From: Spirosoma fluviale
GTDB taxonomy: Bacteria > Bacteroidota > Bacteroidia > Cytophagales > Spirosomataceae
Direction: 5' to 3'
NCBI RefSeq assembly: GCF_900230225.1
Contig: NZ_OCNH01000005.1
Span: 124,001-188,000, forward strand
DNA: 64,000 nt
Shown: one piece after another, positions 53,330 through 61,868 of the stretch
Layout: each line of letters starts with the position of its first letter
How positions within the stretch are numbered: the stretch's first letter is position 1
The notes under the pieces: generated by a model
Seen by the model: the letters and a program-made list of their open reading frames with translations, nothing else
Databases searched by the model: none
What the model was told of the DNA's origin: nothing
Program-made: the position numbers and the translations under genes

Positions 53330-53872
53330 ATGGAAGCGTTGAAACCCGTTCAGGAACAAAAAGCTAATCGGGTTATTAATGTGCTCTCGATAGCTATTCC
53401 GGTGGCCGTGGCTATTCTGCTCGGCATTCGGCAAAAGGTTGATTTGGGTAGCTGGACGACCGTCCTGCCCCATCTAAATGCGGTTATCAACTCACTCACA
53501 GCGTTACTGCTGCTGATAGGCTTTTACTTCATACGTAAGGGAAATATTGCGGCCCACAAACGGACTATGTTGATGGCGTTTGCGCTAGGCTCGGTATTCC
53601 TGGTCAGTTACGTGCTCTATCATCTAACCAATCAGTCAACGCCGTTTGGCGGTAAAGGCTGGATAAGACCAGTATATTACTTTTTACTGGTATCTCACAT
53701 CTTTCTTTCGATTGTAGTTGTTTGGTTTGTATTACGAGCCGTTTATTTTGCATTAAGTGGTCAAATAGAAAAACACAGGCAAACTGTAAAGTATGCCTTT
53801 CCCATCTGGTTGTACGTAAGTATAACAGGTGTAATTGTCTATTTTTTGATCGAACCTTATTACATTTATTAA
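53330..53872 (+). CDS. DUF420 membrane protein
   Basis: 180 residues from ATG at 53330; the frame extends upstream inside the SCO gene but that part is a shadow. Four membrane helices alternate with His residues at the membrane edge (AHKRTMLMAFALGS, LYHLTNQSTPFGG, ILVSHIFLSIVVV-type). DUF420 proteins occur next to oxidase genes and are thought to help assembly, like CtaM. Exact role unknown. Confidence 0.85.
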   Translation: MEALKPVQEQKANRVINVLSIAIPVAVAILLGIRQKVDLGSWTTVLPHLNAVINSLTALLLLIGFYFIRKGNIAAHKRTMLMAFALGSVFLVSYVLYHLTNQSTPFGGKGWIRPVYYFLLVSHIFLSIVVVWFVLRAVYFALSGQIEKHRQTVKYAFPIWLYVSITGVIVYFLIEPYYIY

Positions 53873-53885
53873 CACGGAGAAAATC

Positions 53886-54161
53886 ATGAGAACCTGGAAG
53901 GTGTGGCTCGTAATTGTTATTCTGTTAGCTGTTTCTCCTGAATTAATGGCTCAGTGTGCCATGTGTCGGGGAACGGTTGAAAGTACTGTAAGCAATGGCC
54001 GAAGTGTGGTTGCTTCGAACCTGAACCTTGGCATTGTCTATTTATTAATGATTCCGTACCTGATTGTAGTATCAATTGCTTATTTGTGGTACAGGAACAG
54101 CAAACGTGAGTATGGAAGACGTCTCGAAATCGCAGGCCGCGTTAAAAGGGCTATGTCCTAG
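53886..54161 (+). CDS. Small membrane protein with CxxC motif
   Basis: 91 residues. A signal-like segment (6-22) ends with AQ, then a conserved-looking CAMC at 24-27 (exported side), then a second helix near 47-68 and a basic C-terminus. It lies inside the oxidase operon between DUF420 and DUF983, 13 bases after the first and overlapping the second by 50 bases. It may be a redox or metal-binding assembly factor (inference). Confidence 0.7.
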   Translation: MRTWKVWLVIVILLAVSPELMAQCAMCRGTVESTVSNGRSVVASNLNLGIVYLLMIPYLIVVSIAYLWYRNSKREYGRRLEIAGRVKRAMS

Positions 54162-54489
54162 ATGTAGACAGGGCAAAATATTTAAAAAGCCTTTCTACTC
54201 GCCCACGGGCTTTGATGAGATGTACGAACTGTGCCCTCATTGCGGATTACGCTATGAAATTGAACCCGGTTACTTTATCGGAGCCATGTATGTTAGCTAT
54301 GCCATATCAGGTGGCGTTGCCTTAGTCTTGGGATTTCTGATATTTTATTTGGGGGGCGATCCGGACGGTTGGGTATATGCTAGCATTATAGCACCGGTCA
54401 TGGTCGTAATTGCACCGGTTAACTTTCGAATATCACGGGTAATCTGGCTCCATTATGTTGCCGGTATCAAATATGTAAAAGGGCTGTAA
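54112..54489 (+). CDS. DUF983 membrane protein with zinc-ribbon
   Basis: 125 residues from ATG at 54112. An N-terminal zinc-ribbon-like pair (CPRCRQGKIF and CPHCGLRYE) is followed by two membrane helices (about 50-80 and 84-105). DUF983 proteins are found beside cytochrome oxidase genes; function unknown. Its start overlaps the end of the CxxC gene by 50 bases in another frame. Last gene of the oxidase operon. Confidence 0.85.
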   Translation: MEDVSKSQAALKGLCPRCRQGKIFKKPFYSPTGFDEMYELCPHCGLRYEIEPGYFIGAMYVSYAISGGVALVLGFLIFYLGGDPDGWVYASIIAPVMVVIAPVNFRISRVIWLHYVAGIKYVKGL

Positions 54490-54502
54490 TGGCCCTTTTT
54501 TT
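54478..54502 (+). terminator. Terminator of the oxidase operon
   Basis: AAAGGGC and GCCCTTT flank an 8-base loop and are followed by a T-run; the stem includes the last codons of DUF983. A second hairpin with ATAATCAC/GTGATTAT-type pairing at 54514-54535 and more T follows. Confidence 0.8.
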
Positions 54503-54538
54503 ATTGCCCGAAAAAATAATCACTGGGTGATTATTTTT

Positions 54539-54572
54539 TTTGACCTCATGCAACCAGCCTCCCTTAACTTGC
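54539..54572 (+). promoter_or_regulatory. Candidate promoter of the sigma factor cassette
   Basis: TTTG at 54539-54542 and TAACTTGC at 54565-54572, spacing 22. The -7 box departs from consensus in the last two positions. Confidence 0.35.
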
Positions 54573-54597
54573 ATCTACTCAATGAACCTGAACGAAT

Positions 54598-55197
54598 ATG
54601 CTTCGAATTATACCGTTTTTTACAACAGAAGCTAAGCTGATTGGAGCGCTGAAACGGGGCGAAAGCCGCGCGCACAAGGTCATCTATGAACGGTATGCTG
54701 GTAAAATGCTGGCTGTTTGCACACGGTATTGCGCGAACAGGGCGGATGCCGAAGAAGTAATGCTGGACGGTTTTATGAAGGTTTTTGAGAAAATAGAGCA
54801 GTTCCGGGAAGATGGTAGTTTTGAAGGGTGGATCAGACGTATTATGGTGACAGAGTCGTTAATGTTTCTGCGAAAAGCAAAACAATGGCGACAGGAGGTA
54901 CCTCTTGAAGATATTACCGTTGAACCGGATTATGAATGGGCCGATACAGCCGTCAATGAAAATGATTTACTGCGGTTAGTGAATCAAATGCCCGATGGAT
55001 ACCGTACAGTATTTAATCTGTATGCTATTGAGGGATACTCACATGCCGAAATAGCGGAAATGCTTGGAATCTCGGAGGGGACGTCAAAGTCTCAGCTGAG
55101 TCGTGCGCGGGTGTTGCTGCAAACGAACTTGAAGAAAATGGAACAGGAAATTCGATCTGAATCCTATGAAAAAAAATACAGAAAAACTGCCAATTGA
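54598..55197 (+). CDS. ECF-type RNA polymerase sigma factor
   Basis: 199 residues. Region 2 is KVIYERYAGKMLAVCTRYCANRADAEEVMLDGFMKVFEKI and region 4 is GYRTVFNLYAIEGYSHAEIAEMLGISEGTSKSQLSRAR. The next gene overlaps by 32 bases and encodes a single-pass membrane protein, which suggests a sigma/anti-sigma pair, though no zinc-binding anti-sigma motif is seen. Unlike the sigma factor at 29101 it has no FecR/SusC partner. Confidence 0.92.
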   Translation: MLRIIPFFTTEAKLIGALKRGESRAHKVIYERYAGKMLAVCTRYCANRADAEEVMLDGFMKVFEKIEQFREDGSFEGWIRRIMVTESLMFLRKAKQWRQEVPLEDITVEPDYEWADTAVNENDLLRLVNQMPDGYRTVFNLYAIEGYSHAEIAEMLGISEGTSKSQLSRARVLLQTNLKKMEQEIRSESYEKKYRKTAN

Positions 55198-56104
55198 CGA
55201 TTTGTTTGCCCGAAAGCTGGGTAACATGTCACTTCCGCCCAGTGCCGATGGCTTTGAGCGACTACAGGCACGTATGAACCAGCAGAAACCGGAACCACGC
55301 CTGGTTTTCTGGCGAGGTCCGGCTGTGCAACCGTATTTGGCGGCAGCGGCCTGTATAGCGATAGTTTGCCTGTTTGGCTGGCTATATTGGCCATCAGGGG
55401 CTGGCAATAATTCAGAACAAAACAGTGTAGCGGTGAAGGGGAATGTGCTTGAAAAACAAAAGCTGGACAATCAACGGCCATCAGGTACTCAGCCACAATC
55501 CAAAGAGACTGAGGAGACCCCTGCTGGATTGCAACCCGCAGCCAATACGCCACAGCTTGCCGATAACAATGAACCGGTGACGGTGAACGAGAAGGTAACG
55601 AATCCGGCGTCAGAAAGCGTGAAGAGGGCAAAAGTGGTTGACAATGCACCATCGGTAATAACGCAGGTACAGAACGAAGCGGTAATGGCGCAAACAAAAA
55701 CCGTTGAAAACAAGGGAAATGCGACCCATAATGCGCCCGTCTATGTAACCCCAATAACCCCAATAGAAACGGTAAATACGGATCGTGTCGCCGAAAACAA
55801 AGCCGTGGCTAAGCCAACTCCTACTGCTGAACGCGTATTGGAAGTAACAATTGCAGAGCCACAGGCATTGGTAGCGGCCCGTCTGGAAGCGAAAGCAATT
55901 ATCGAAGAAAAAACAGCAGTGGCCCAAACTGATAAAGCGGAGAAGGAAACGAAAGGAAGTTTGTGGCAACAAGTGAAGCGTATTAAGCAAGGCGAAGTAT
56001 TTGCCCGGCAGGATGATGTAAATAACGAAGACCGTGGCCTGCTCGGACGGGCTTATAGTGGCCTGAAAAATAGTTTAGATAAAGAGAAAGCAGCAAAACA
56101 ATGA
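55166..56104 (+). CDS. Single-pass membrane protein, candidate anti-sigma factor
   Basis: 312 residues. A cytoplasmic N-terminal 50 residues (IDDLFARKLGNMSLPPSADGFERL) precede one membrane helix near 55-72 (PYLAAAACIAIVCLFGWLYW), then a long low-complexity exported region rich in Ala, Val, Thr, Asn, Glu and Lys (about 75-260), and a charged C-terminus. No known domain. The place right after a sigma factor with a 32-base overlap makes an anti-sigma role likely. Confidence 0.7.
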   Translation: MKKNTEKLPIDDLFARKLGNMSLPPSADGFERLQARMNQQKPEPRLVFWRGPAVQPYLAAAACIAIVCLFGWLYWPSGAGNNSEQNSVAVKGNVLEKQKLDNQRPSGTQPQSKETEETPAGLQPAANTPQLADNNEPVTVNEKVTNPASESVKRAKVVDNAPSVITQVQNEAVMAQTKTVENKGNATHNAPVYVTPITPIETVNTDRVAENKAVAKPTPTAERVLEVTIAEPQALVAARLEAKAIIEEKTAVAQTDKAEKETKGSLWQQVKRIKQGEVFARQDDVNNEDRGLLGRAYSGLKNSLDKEKAAKQ

Positions 56105-57126
56105 CCCCACGAATACATAAACTAATCATGCTGGTACTGGCTATTCCGATGTTTGCCAGCGCTGGAACCAGGTCAACCCATCCAACCGATTCGCTGGTAA
56201 TTCGCTTTGCGAACCGGACTCGCTTGGTAATTTATGCACCCGACAAGGCCGCTATTCAGGCGCTATCCAGTTACGACCTGAACAAGATTGTTCGGGAGAT
56301 GGGTATGAAACTTGATTCGGTGCCGGATGGAAAGACCGCTATTTCGAAAGATGGAGGCCAGTTTCTGAAAGACACCGTTCTTGTTGTAACGAAGAAGAAA
56401 GACGGAGTCACCATTGTTATAAACAATACAGGTGATACGCTTACCAACCCATCCCGGAAAACCGATAAGCAAGACGAGGATTATCAACGGGCCAAACGTC
56501 GGAAAAATGACCGAAACAGAAGCAGCTTTGATTATGGCTTGAGTATTGGCCTCAATAATTTTATTCAGCAGAGTTCAAGTCCGGCTTATCCCGAAGATAA
56601 TTATGATTTACGGCCAATAGGGTCGCGGTACGTGGCGTTGTCGATGGGAGCCATGCCAACTCTAATACGCGGTAAATACGCGTCGCTGAAGCTCTATTAT
56701 GGCGTTGAAGTGGCCTGGAACAATTTCATGTTCCAGGGAGACAACATTGCTGAAAAGACGCCAACGGGAGTCGCATTCCCAGATGCCGGTCGTGATCTGC
56801 AAAAAAGTAAACTGACCGTTTGCACCATTGGCGTACCCGTAGTGCCCCGCGTAACGTTTTACAACAGCGACGGCCGGAAAATATGCCATCTCGGAGTGGG
56901 AGGTTATGTAAACTATCGACTAGACAGCTATCGGAAAATAAAAGAGGCCGATGGCAGCAAAGATCGTCGTCACTCCGACTATTACCTGAATAACTATCGC
57001 TACGGTCTCATGGCACACCTGGGCCTGCGTAGCCTCGACTTCTTTGTGAAATACGATTTAAATCCACTTTTTCAAGCCGAAAAAGGCCCCGATGTTCGAA
57101 CACTCACGTTTGGGATCGGTTTTTAA
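56101..57126 (+). CDS. Outer-membrane beta-barrel protein (PorT-like layout)
   Basis: 341 residues. Signal peptide 1-22 (cleavage near ASA), a periplasmic part to about 130, then a region of alternating polar/nonpolar strands (residues about 140-341: FDYGLSIGLNNF, YVALSMGAMP, KLYYGVEVAW, HLGVGGYVNYR) ending with TFGIGF and a terminal Phe. It starts by an ATGA overlap with the preceding gene, so all three genes of the cassette are coupled. Specific function unknown. Confidence 0.75.
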   Translation: MTPRIHKLIMLVLAIPMFASAGTRSTHPTDSLVIRFANRTRLVIYAPDKAAIQALSSYDLNKIVREMGMKLDSVPDGKTAISKDGGQFLKDTVLVVTKKKDGVTIVINNTGDTLTNPSRKTDKQDEDYQRAKRRKNDRNRSSFDYGLSIGLNNFIQQSSSPAYPEDNYDLRPIGSRYVALSMGAMPTLIRGKYASLKLYYGVEVAWNNFMFQGDNIAEKTPTGVAFPDAGRDLQKSKLTVCTIGVPVVPRVTFYNSDGRKICHLGVGGYVNYRLDSYRKIKEADGSKDRRHSDYYLNNYRYGLMAHLGLRSLDFFVKYDLNPLFQAEKGPDVRTLTFGIGF

Positions 57127-57129
57127 GCT

Positions 57130-57960
57130 ATGCCCGACAAAACGATTGCAATTATTGGCTGTGGCTGGCTTGGATTACCGCTCGGTAGTGAGCTGGCAGC
57201 GGATGGTTACCGCGTAAAAGGAAGTACCACAACGCCCGAAAAGCTCACCAGGCTAGAACAAGCAAGTATTCAGGGACATCTGTTGCGGTTAAATCCAGAA
57301 CCGGATGGTGAACTGGAGACCTTACTGCAAGCCGATGTATTACTAATCGACATTCCGCCGAAAGCCGGTAAACAGGGAGATGCGTTTCATCCGGCCCAGA
57401 TCAAGAACCTGACAGACGCAATCCGGCAATCGTCCATAAAGCATGTTATTTATGTGAGCTCTACCTCGGTCTACTCCGAACTAAACCGGATAATGGTTGA
57501 GGAAGACGTTACAGAAGTCAGTCAATCGGCTTCTCCAGCTTTAGTACAGGCCGAACAGTATGTGCAGAGCCTGGCTCCAGATCGACTTGTGACCATCGTC
57601 CGATGCGGTGGATTAATGGGCTATGATCGTATACCCGGCAAATACGTGGCAGGACGCACTGTCGATAGCGGAGAGGTACCAGTTAACTACCTGCATCGAA
57701 ATGATGCTATAGGCCTTTTAAAAGCAGTTATAACGCAATCTTTGACGGGCGTCTACAATGCCGTTGCTCCAGAGCACCCAACGAGGGAGGCTATTTATCG
57801 CAAAAGCTGTGCTGACTTCGGTTACGCATTGCCAACGTTTATTGAGCCGGTAAATCCGGTGCCTTATAAAATAATCTCACCAGAGAAAATCATGTCTGAT
57901 ACAGGCTACCAGTTCCAATATCCAAACCCGCTGGATTTTTTGTATGAACTAGGAGCGTAG
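57130..57960 (+). CDS. NAD(P)-binding Rossmann protein (YeeZ-like/extended SDR)
   Basis: 276 residues. The dinucleotide site IIGCGWLGLPLGSELAADGY is at the N-terminus; VIYVSSTSVYSE and a later ARCGGLMGYDR-type segment follow the SDR extended layout, although the YxxxK catalytic pair is not clear. Could act on a sugar nucleotide. It ends 11 bases inside the convergent glycosyltransferase gene. Confidence 0.8.
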   Translation: MPDKTIAIIGCGWLGLPLGSELAADGYRVKGSTTTPEKLTRLEQASIQGHLLRLNPEPDGELETLLQADVLLIDIPPKAGKQGDAFHPAQIKNLTDAIRQSSIKHVIYVSSTSVYSELNRIMVEEDVTEVSQSASPALVQAEQYVQSLAPDRLVTIVRCGGLMGYDRIPGKYVAGRTVDSGEVPVNYLHRNDAIGLLKAVITQSLTGVYNAVAPEHPTREAIYRKSCADFGYALPTFIEPVNPVPYKIISPEKIMSDTGYQFQYPNPLDFLYELGA

Positions 57961-59097
57961 CAGATGCCGGACCCGAGGCCGGAAAAAGCCGCCCGAAGGT
58001 TTTCCCGTAGGCATAACCGCCCGGTTCAATGCGGCCAGAAACAGGAAGTAACCCCGTGCATGCCAGGCACGGAAACGCTCGCTTAACCGGGTGTCGTACT
58101 GCAGCATAAAATCCGACAGCTTGTTCAGATCGAACGTGTCCGAAGCAACACCAACGCCCGCCCGCTGCCCATCAATGGCATTACAGGCCTGCTCGAAATG
58201 ATTCGGTTGCGGAATCATCAGGACGGGTTTACCCAAAAAAGCCGCTTCACAAACCGATTCAAAACCGGCCGTAGTGACAATCGCTTTGCAGCGGGCCATG
58301 AACTCCAGAAACCGTTTACCATCAATCGCATGATACGTCAGGGTGTCGTCAATAACTTGGTCTGGCCCGGTAGCATCTGCGTGAAAAGCATCCATCTTTT
58401 GCATAAGATGCTGCTGATGGGCCTTTTGTAATTCAACCTTCAGACCGGGCTGGGTTACGTAAGCCAGCAAAAAATCGGTAGTGAACGATGGTTTCAATTC
58501 GGTGACCTCCTGGCGAAGCAGCGGGGGCACCACTCGTAGCCGCTCGCGCGGTTCGTCTGCCTGGGCGTCGAACGACAGAGCAAGTAATTCCTTAGCGCCA
58601 AAGCAGGTAAGCCGGGTGTTTAATTTAAAGGCCTGCTCGTAGAACCACTGGCCTTTTGGGCGTTGAAAATTAGGGTGAAAGGCCATGTACTGATGAGCAA
58701 TGCAGACCATCGGCACGGAAGGACGCAGCAGCGCGTAGGTCATTCCTCCCAGCATTTCGTAGAAATTAACAACCACATCCGGCCGCTCTGTCTCAATATG
58801 ATCGCGTACTTGCTGTAGACTACGCCAGAATGGCTTCATCGTTTTGAGTGCCAGCAACGTAGTCTTGAATGGGTCCAGTGCATTGGTACCCGCATTATAC
58901 ACAAGACCCGGACTGAATACAGGCAGAATAGGTGCCGTAAACTTCTCGGCAAAAAAAGCAGGAACGCTGCGCTCAGCTGTAACGCCAACTATTGCGCCAA
59001 TCACTTCATGACCGGCCATGTGTAAAATCTGGGCCAGCGACAGAGCCTGCGTTAAATGGCCCCGACCTTCACCTTGCACTAAAAATAAAACGCGCAT
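57949..59097 (-). CDS. Glycosyltransferase family protein (MurG/UGT-like GT-B fold)
   Basis: 382 residues. The N-terminal Rossmann-like half begins MRVLFLVQGEGRGHLTQALSLAQIL, the typical acceptor-side Gly-rich GEGRGH pattern. The C-terminal half holds VTTAGFESVCEAAFLGKPVLMIPQPNHFEQACNA, the nucleotide-sugar side of GT-B enzymes. It probably modifies envelope lipids or glycans; donor and acceptor unknown. It precedes no gene on its own strand except nothing adjacent, and follows the LpxH-like gene by 10 bases, so they form an operon. Confidence 0.85.
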   Translation of the reverse strand: MRVLFLVQGEGRGHLTQALSLAQILHMAGHEVIGAIVGVTAERSVPAFFAEKFTAPILPVFSPGLVYNAGTNALDPFKTTLLALKTMKPFWRSLQQVRDHIETERPDVVVNFYEMLGGMTYALLRPSVPMVCIAHQYMAFHPNFQRPKGQWFYEQAFKLNTRLTCFGAKELLALSFDAQADEPRERLRVVPPLLRQEVTELKPSFTTDFLLAYVTQPGLKVELQKAHQQHLMQKMDAFHADATGPDQVIDDTLTYHAIDGKRFLEFMARCKAIVTTAGFESVCEAAFLGKPVLMIPQPNHFEQACNAIDGQRAGVGVASDTFDLNKLSDFMLQYDTRLSERFRAWHARGYFLFLAALNRAVMPTGKPSGGFFRPRVRHLLRS

Positions 59098-59107
59098 GAT
59101 AAGAGAA

Positions 59108-59935
59108 TTAATTTATCTGAACGGATTCGTTGCTCTTTACGGGTTGACGCTCCCGATTAGTGGGAGAAGTATCTGAATCATCATTGCTCAGATCGCAGGT
59201 GTAGTATAGGAGACTCCAGTTCCCGGCATGGTCTTCTACCAGGGCACTGAGGGATTCAACCCAGTCGCCGGAGTTCATGTAAATGATGCCGTCAAATTCG
59301 TGAATGGCAGGTTGGTGAATATGACCGCAAATAACCCCGTTGCAGTGGCGGGCGCGGGCCAGCTCGGTTAGCTTCTGTTCGTAGTCGGAGATGTAGCTAA
59401 CGGCTTTCTTTATGCGGGATTTTATTTGTTGAGAGAGAGAATAGTACGGTAAGCCCCGCCGGGTACGGTAGTGATTGTAAAATTTATTTACCCATAAAAG
59501 AAAAGTATAGCCAATGTCGCCCAGGTAGGCCAGCCATTTCATTTGTGAGGTAATAGAATCGAATACATCACCGTGCGTAACATAAAACTTTTTGGTTCCG
59601 GAGGTCAGGGTGTAATCCTTCCGGATCGAAAAATTCCTGCCCACCTTAAGCGGCATCACCTGATCGAGAAAGTCGTCGTGATTGCCCCGGAGATAGATAA
59701 CTTTGGTGTCGTAATGAACGATTTGCTTTAAAACCGTTTTAAAAAAGGCGGTGTGTTTCTTTTTCCAGGTTCCGTACTGCTTCAACTGCCAACCGTCAAT
59801 GATGTCGCCATTAAGAATAAGTTTTTGACAGGAGTAATTACGCAAAAACTCAGTAGCTTCTTTGGCCTTCGACCCGGCGGTGCCCAGGTGAATGTCAGAC
59901 ATAACGATGGTGCGGAAGTGCGTACTTGATTTCAT
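59108..59935 (-). CDS. UDP-2,3-diacylglucosamine diphosphatase-like metallophosphoesterase
   Basis: 275 residues. All metallophosphoesterase blocks are present: SDIHLGT, NGDIIDGW, LRGNHDDFLDQ, VTHGDVFDS and GHIHQPA. The LpxH/LpxG-like order and the ISDYEQ-type helical insert fit lipid A synthesis in Bacteroidota, giving lipid X from UDP-diacylglucosamine. Operon partner of the glycosyltransferase downstream. Substrate assignment is by family only. Confidence 0.85.
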   Translation of the reverse strand: MKSSTHFRTIVMSDIHLGTAGSKAKEATEFLRNYSCQKLILNGDIIDGWQLKQYGTWKKKHTAFFKTVLKQIVHYDTKVIYLRGNHDDFLDQVMPLKVGRNFSIRKDYTLTSGTKKFYVTHGDVFDSITSQMKWLAYLGDIGYTFLLWVNKFYNHYRTRRGLPYYSLSQQIKSRIKKAVSYISDYEQKLTELARARHCNGVICGHIHQPAIHEFDGIIYMNSGDWVESLSALVEDHAGNWSLLYYTCDLSNDDSDTSPTNRERQPVKSNESVQIN

Positions 59936-60048
59936 GAACGAAACTACTGTTCATGAATGAATTAGGATTTACCGGAATGTTACCAAATTGACAAGCTTAT
60001 AGCGTTGTTAAACAGATGCTTAACATTGACTTAACACAATAAGAATAG

Positions 60049-60681
60049 ATGGAAAACCCAGTGCTTATTTTTGGAGCCGGTAGCCTCGGAATGACGGCTT
60101 TAGACATATTTCAGCGAAATACTGTAGTTGTCTATGGTCTATTAGATGATAATAAAGAACTGCACGGCAAAGAATTCAGTGATGTTTCTGTGCTTGGCGA
60201 AACAGACGATGATGGATTTCTAAAACTGATTGGCCAGAAATGCGAAGCCTTTGTCGCGATTAGTGACGGACGGGTTCGCAAGCGGCTGGTCAAGATGCTT
60301 AACGAACGACGCAAGATTCAGCCCGTAAATGCGATCCATGATACCGCAACCGTATCGGGTATGGCAACTATCGGGCATGGTAACCTTATTGCGGCCCGTG
60401 TGGTCATCAACCCCCTGGCCGAAGTAGGGCAGCATTGCATCCTGCAATCGGGAGTGATTATTGACAGCCAGGCTAAAGTGGGCGACTACGTTCTGCTTGG
60501 TACCGGAAGCGTTGTTAACAGTGGGGCAATTATCGAAGAAGGGGCTTTTATTGGCACCGGTGCCACGATTATTGGCGGGGTGACAATTGGCAAAAACGCC
60601 CGCATTGGCGCGGGATCAGTGGTGATAGAGAACGTAGAAGCCGGAACGACCGTATTCGGGAATCCGGCCAAAAAATTGTAA
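60049..60681 (+). CDS. NeuD/PglD-type sugar O/N-acetyltransferase
   Basis: 210 residues. An N-terminal Rossmann-like substrate domain (VLIFGAGSLGMTALDIF) is followed by a left-handed beta-helix of hexapeptide repeats (about 110-205, for example VGDYVLLGTGSVVNSGAI and IGKNARIGAGSVVIEN). Uses acetyl-CoA to acetylate a sugar nucleotide or sialic/legionaminic-type sugar. A palindrome lies directly downstream. Confidence 0.9.
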   Translation: MENPVLIFGAGSLGMTALDIFQRNTVVVYGLLDDNKELHGKEFSDVSVLGETDDDGFLKLIGQKCEAFVAISDGRVRKRLVKMLNERRKIQPVNAIHDTATVSGMATIGHGNLIAARVVINPLAEVGQHCILQSGVIIDSQAKVGDYVLLGTGSVVNSGAIIEEGAFIGTGATIIGGVTIGKNARIGAGSVVIENVEAGTTVFGNPAKKL

Positions 60682-60684
60682 TCC

Positions 60685-60798
60685 GTAGAGACGCGATACC
60701 TCGCGTCTCCTGTGCGTCAGCCATTAATTTCTTAGTGAAACGTCTAATAATGAGACTAGTGGCTGACGCACAGAAGACGCGAGGTATCGCGTCTCTAC
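60685..60798. repeat. Nested palindromic repeat between convergent genes
   Basis: Arms 60685-60723 and 60760-60798 (39 bases each) pair with one mismatch around a 36-base loop. Each arm begins with its own palindrome GAGACGCGATACCTCGCGTC plus TC (60688-60709). It lies 4 bases past the acetyltransferase stop and 12 bases past the end of fcl. No clear T-run. Confidence 0.88.
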
Positions 60799-60809
60799 AA
60801 AAGAACGGT

Positions 60810-61751
60810 TTATTCAACGTATAAAACCTCGTTGGTCAGGAAATCCTGATAGGTGCGTTCCAAACCATCTTTTAATTCGGTGGTGTGTTTCCAGCCCATA
60901 TTATGGAGTCGCGAAACATCCATAAGTTTTCGAGGTGTACCATCGGGTTTATCGGTGTTCCAGCGCAATTCACCCGTAAAGCCAACCGTTTCTTTTATCA
61001 ATTCCGCTACTTCACGAATCGTGACGTCTTCGCCAGTACCGATGTTGACAAATAAGGCATCGTTGTAATTCTCCATCAGAAAGAAACAGGCAGCGGCCAG
61101 ATCGTCGGCATGAAGAAACTCGCGTTTTGGCGAGCCAGTTCCCCATACTTCAACCGTCGGCTGACCATTTACTTTAGCCTCATGAAACTTACGAATCAGT
61201 GCAGGCAGTACGTGCGAACCCTGTAAATCGTAATTGTCATTAGGGCCGTACAGGTTCGTTGGCATTGCCGAAATGAAATTACAGCCATATTGACTCCGGT
61301 ACGCTTCGCAAAGTTTAATACCCGTAATTTTGGCAATAGCATACGGCTCATTTGTTTCCTCAAGAAAACCGCTTAGCAAATACTCTTCTTTCAAAGGCTG
61401 GGGTGCTAACTTTGGATAAATACAGGAAGAGCCCAAAAACAATAATTTTTTGACGGCTGACTGATAAGCGCTGTGGATAATGTTGGCCTCAATCATCAGG
61501 TTGTCGTAGAGGAATTCGGCACGATAGATGTTATTGGCCATGATGCCGCCTACTTTCGCAGCCGCCAGAAAAACGTATTCGGGTTGCTCCTGTTGGAAAA
61601 AATCACTCACAGCAGCCTGATTACGCAAATCCAGTTCAGATGACGTGCGGGTAATGATGTTGGTAAAGCCTTCTGTCTGAAGCTTACGAACGAGAGCCGA
61701 ACCAACCATACCCCGGTGTCCGGCAACATAAATGCGAGCGTGTTTTTCCAC
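60810..61751 (-). CDS. fcl: GDP-L-fucose synthase
   Basis: 313 residues, extended SDR. NADP site [16 protein letters not shown]; catalytic Ser in [18 protein letters not shown] and the Tyr/Lys pair in [18 protein letters not shown]; later [16 protein letters not shown] and [14 protein letters not shown] are diagnostic of GDP-fucose synthase. It converts GDP-4-keto-6-deoxymannose to GDP-L-fucose for surface polysaccharide. The dehydratase gene (gmd) is not in the window. Confidence 0.96.
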   Translation of the reverse strand: MEKHARIYVAGHRGMVGSALVRKLQTEGFTNIITRTSSELDLRNQAAVSDFFQQEQPEYVFLAAAKVGGIMANNIYRAEFLYDNLMIEANIIHSAYQSAVKKLLFLGSSCIYPKLAPQPLKEEYLLSGFLEETNEPYAIAKITGIKLCEAYRSQYGCNFISAMPTNLYGPNDNYDLQGSHVLPALIRKFHEAKVNGQPTVEVWGTGSPKREFLHADDLAAACFFLMENYNDALFVNIGTGEDVTIREVAELIKETVGFTGELRWNTDKPDGTPRKLMDVSRLHNMGWKHTTELKDGLERTYQDFLTNEVLYVE

Positions 61752-61827
61752 GTTAATTGAAGATGGACATAACCGCCTGACTAGTAGACGGACAGATTAT
61801 AAAATAATATGACTTTGTATATCGTTG

Positions 61828-61835
61828 CAAAACTA
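61828..61835 (-). promoter_or_regulatory. -7 box for fcl
   Basis: Complement reads TAGTTTTG, a full match, with a leader of about 70 bases to the ATG at 61751. The divergent gene start at 61869 lies beyond it. Confidence 0.35.
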
Positions 61836-61868
61836 ACAAACTTCAGGCACCAATCGTTTGCCAATGCC

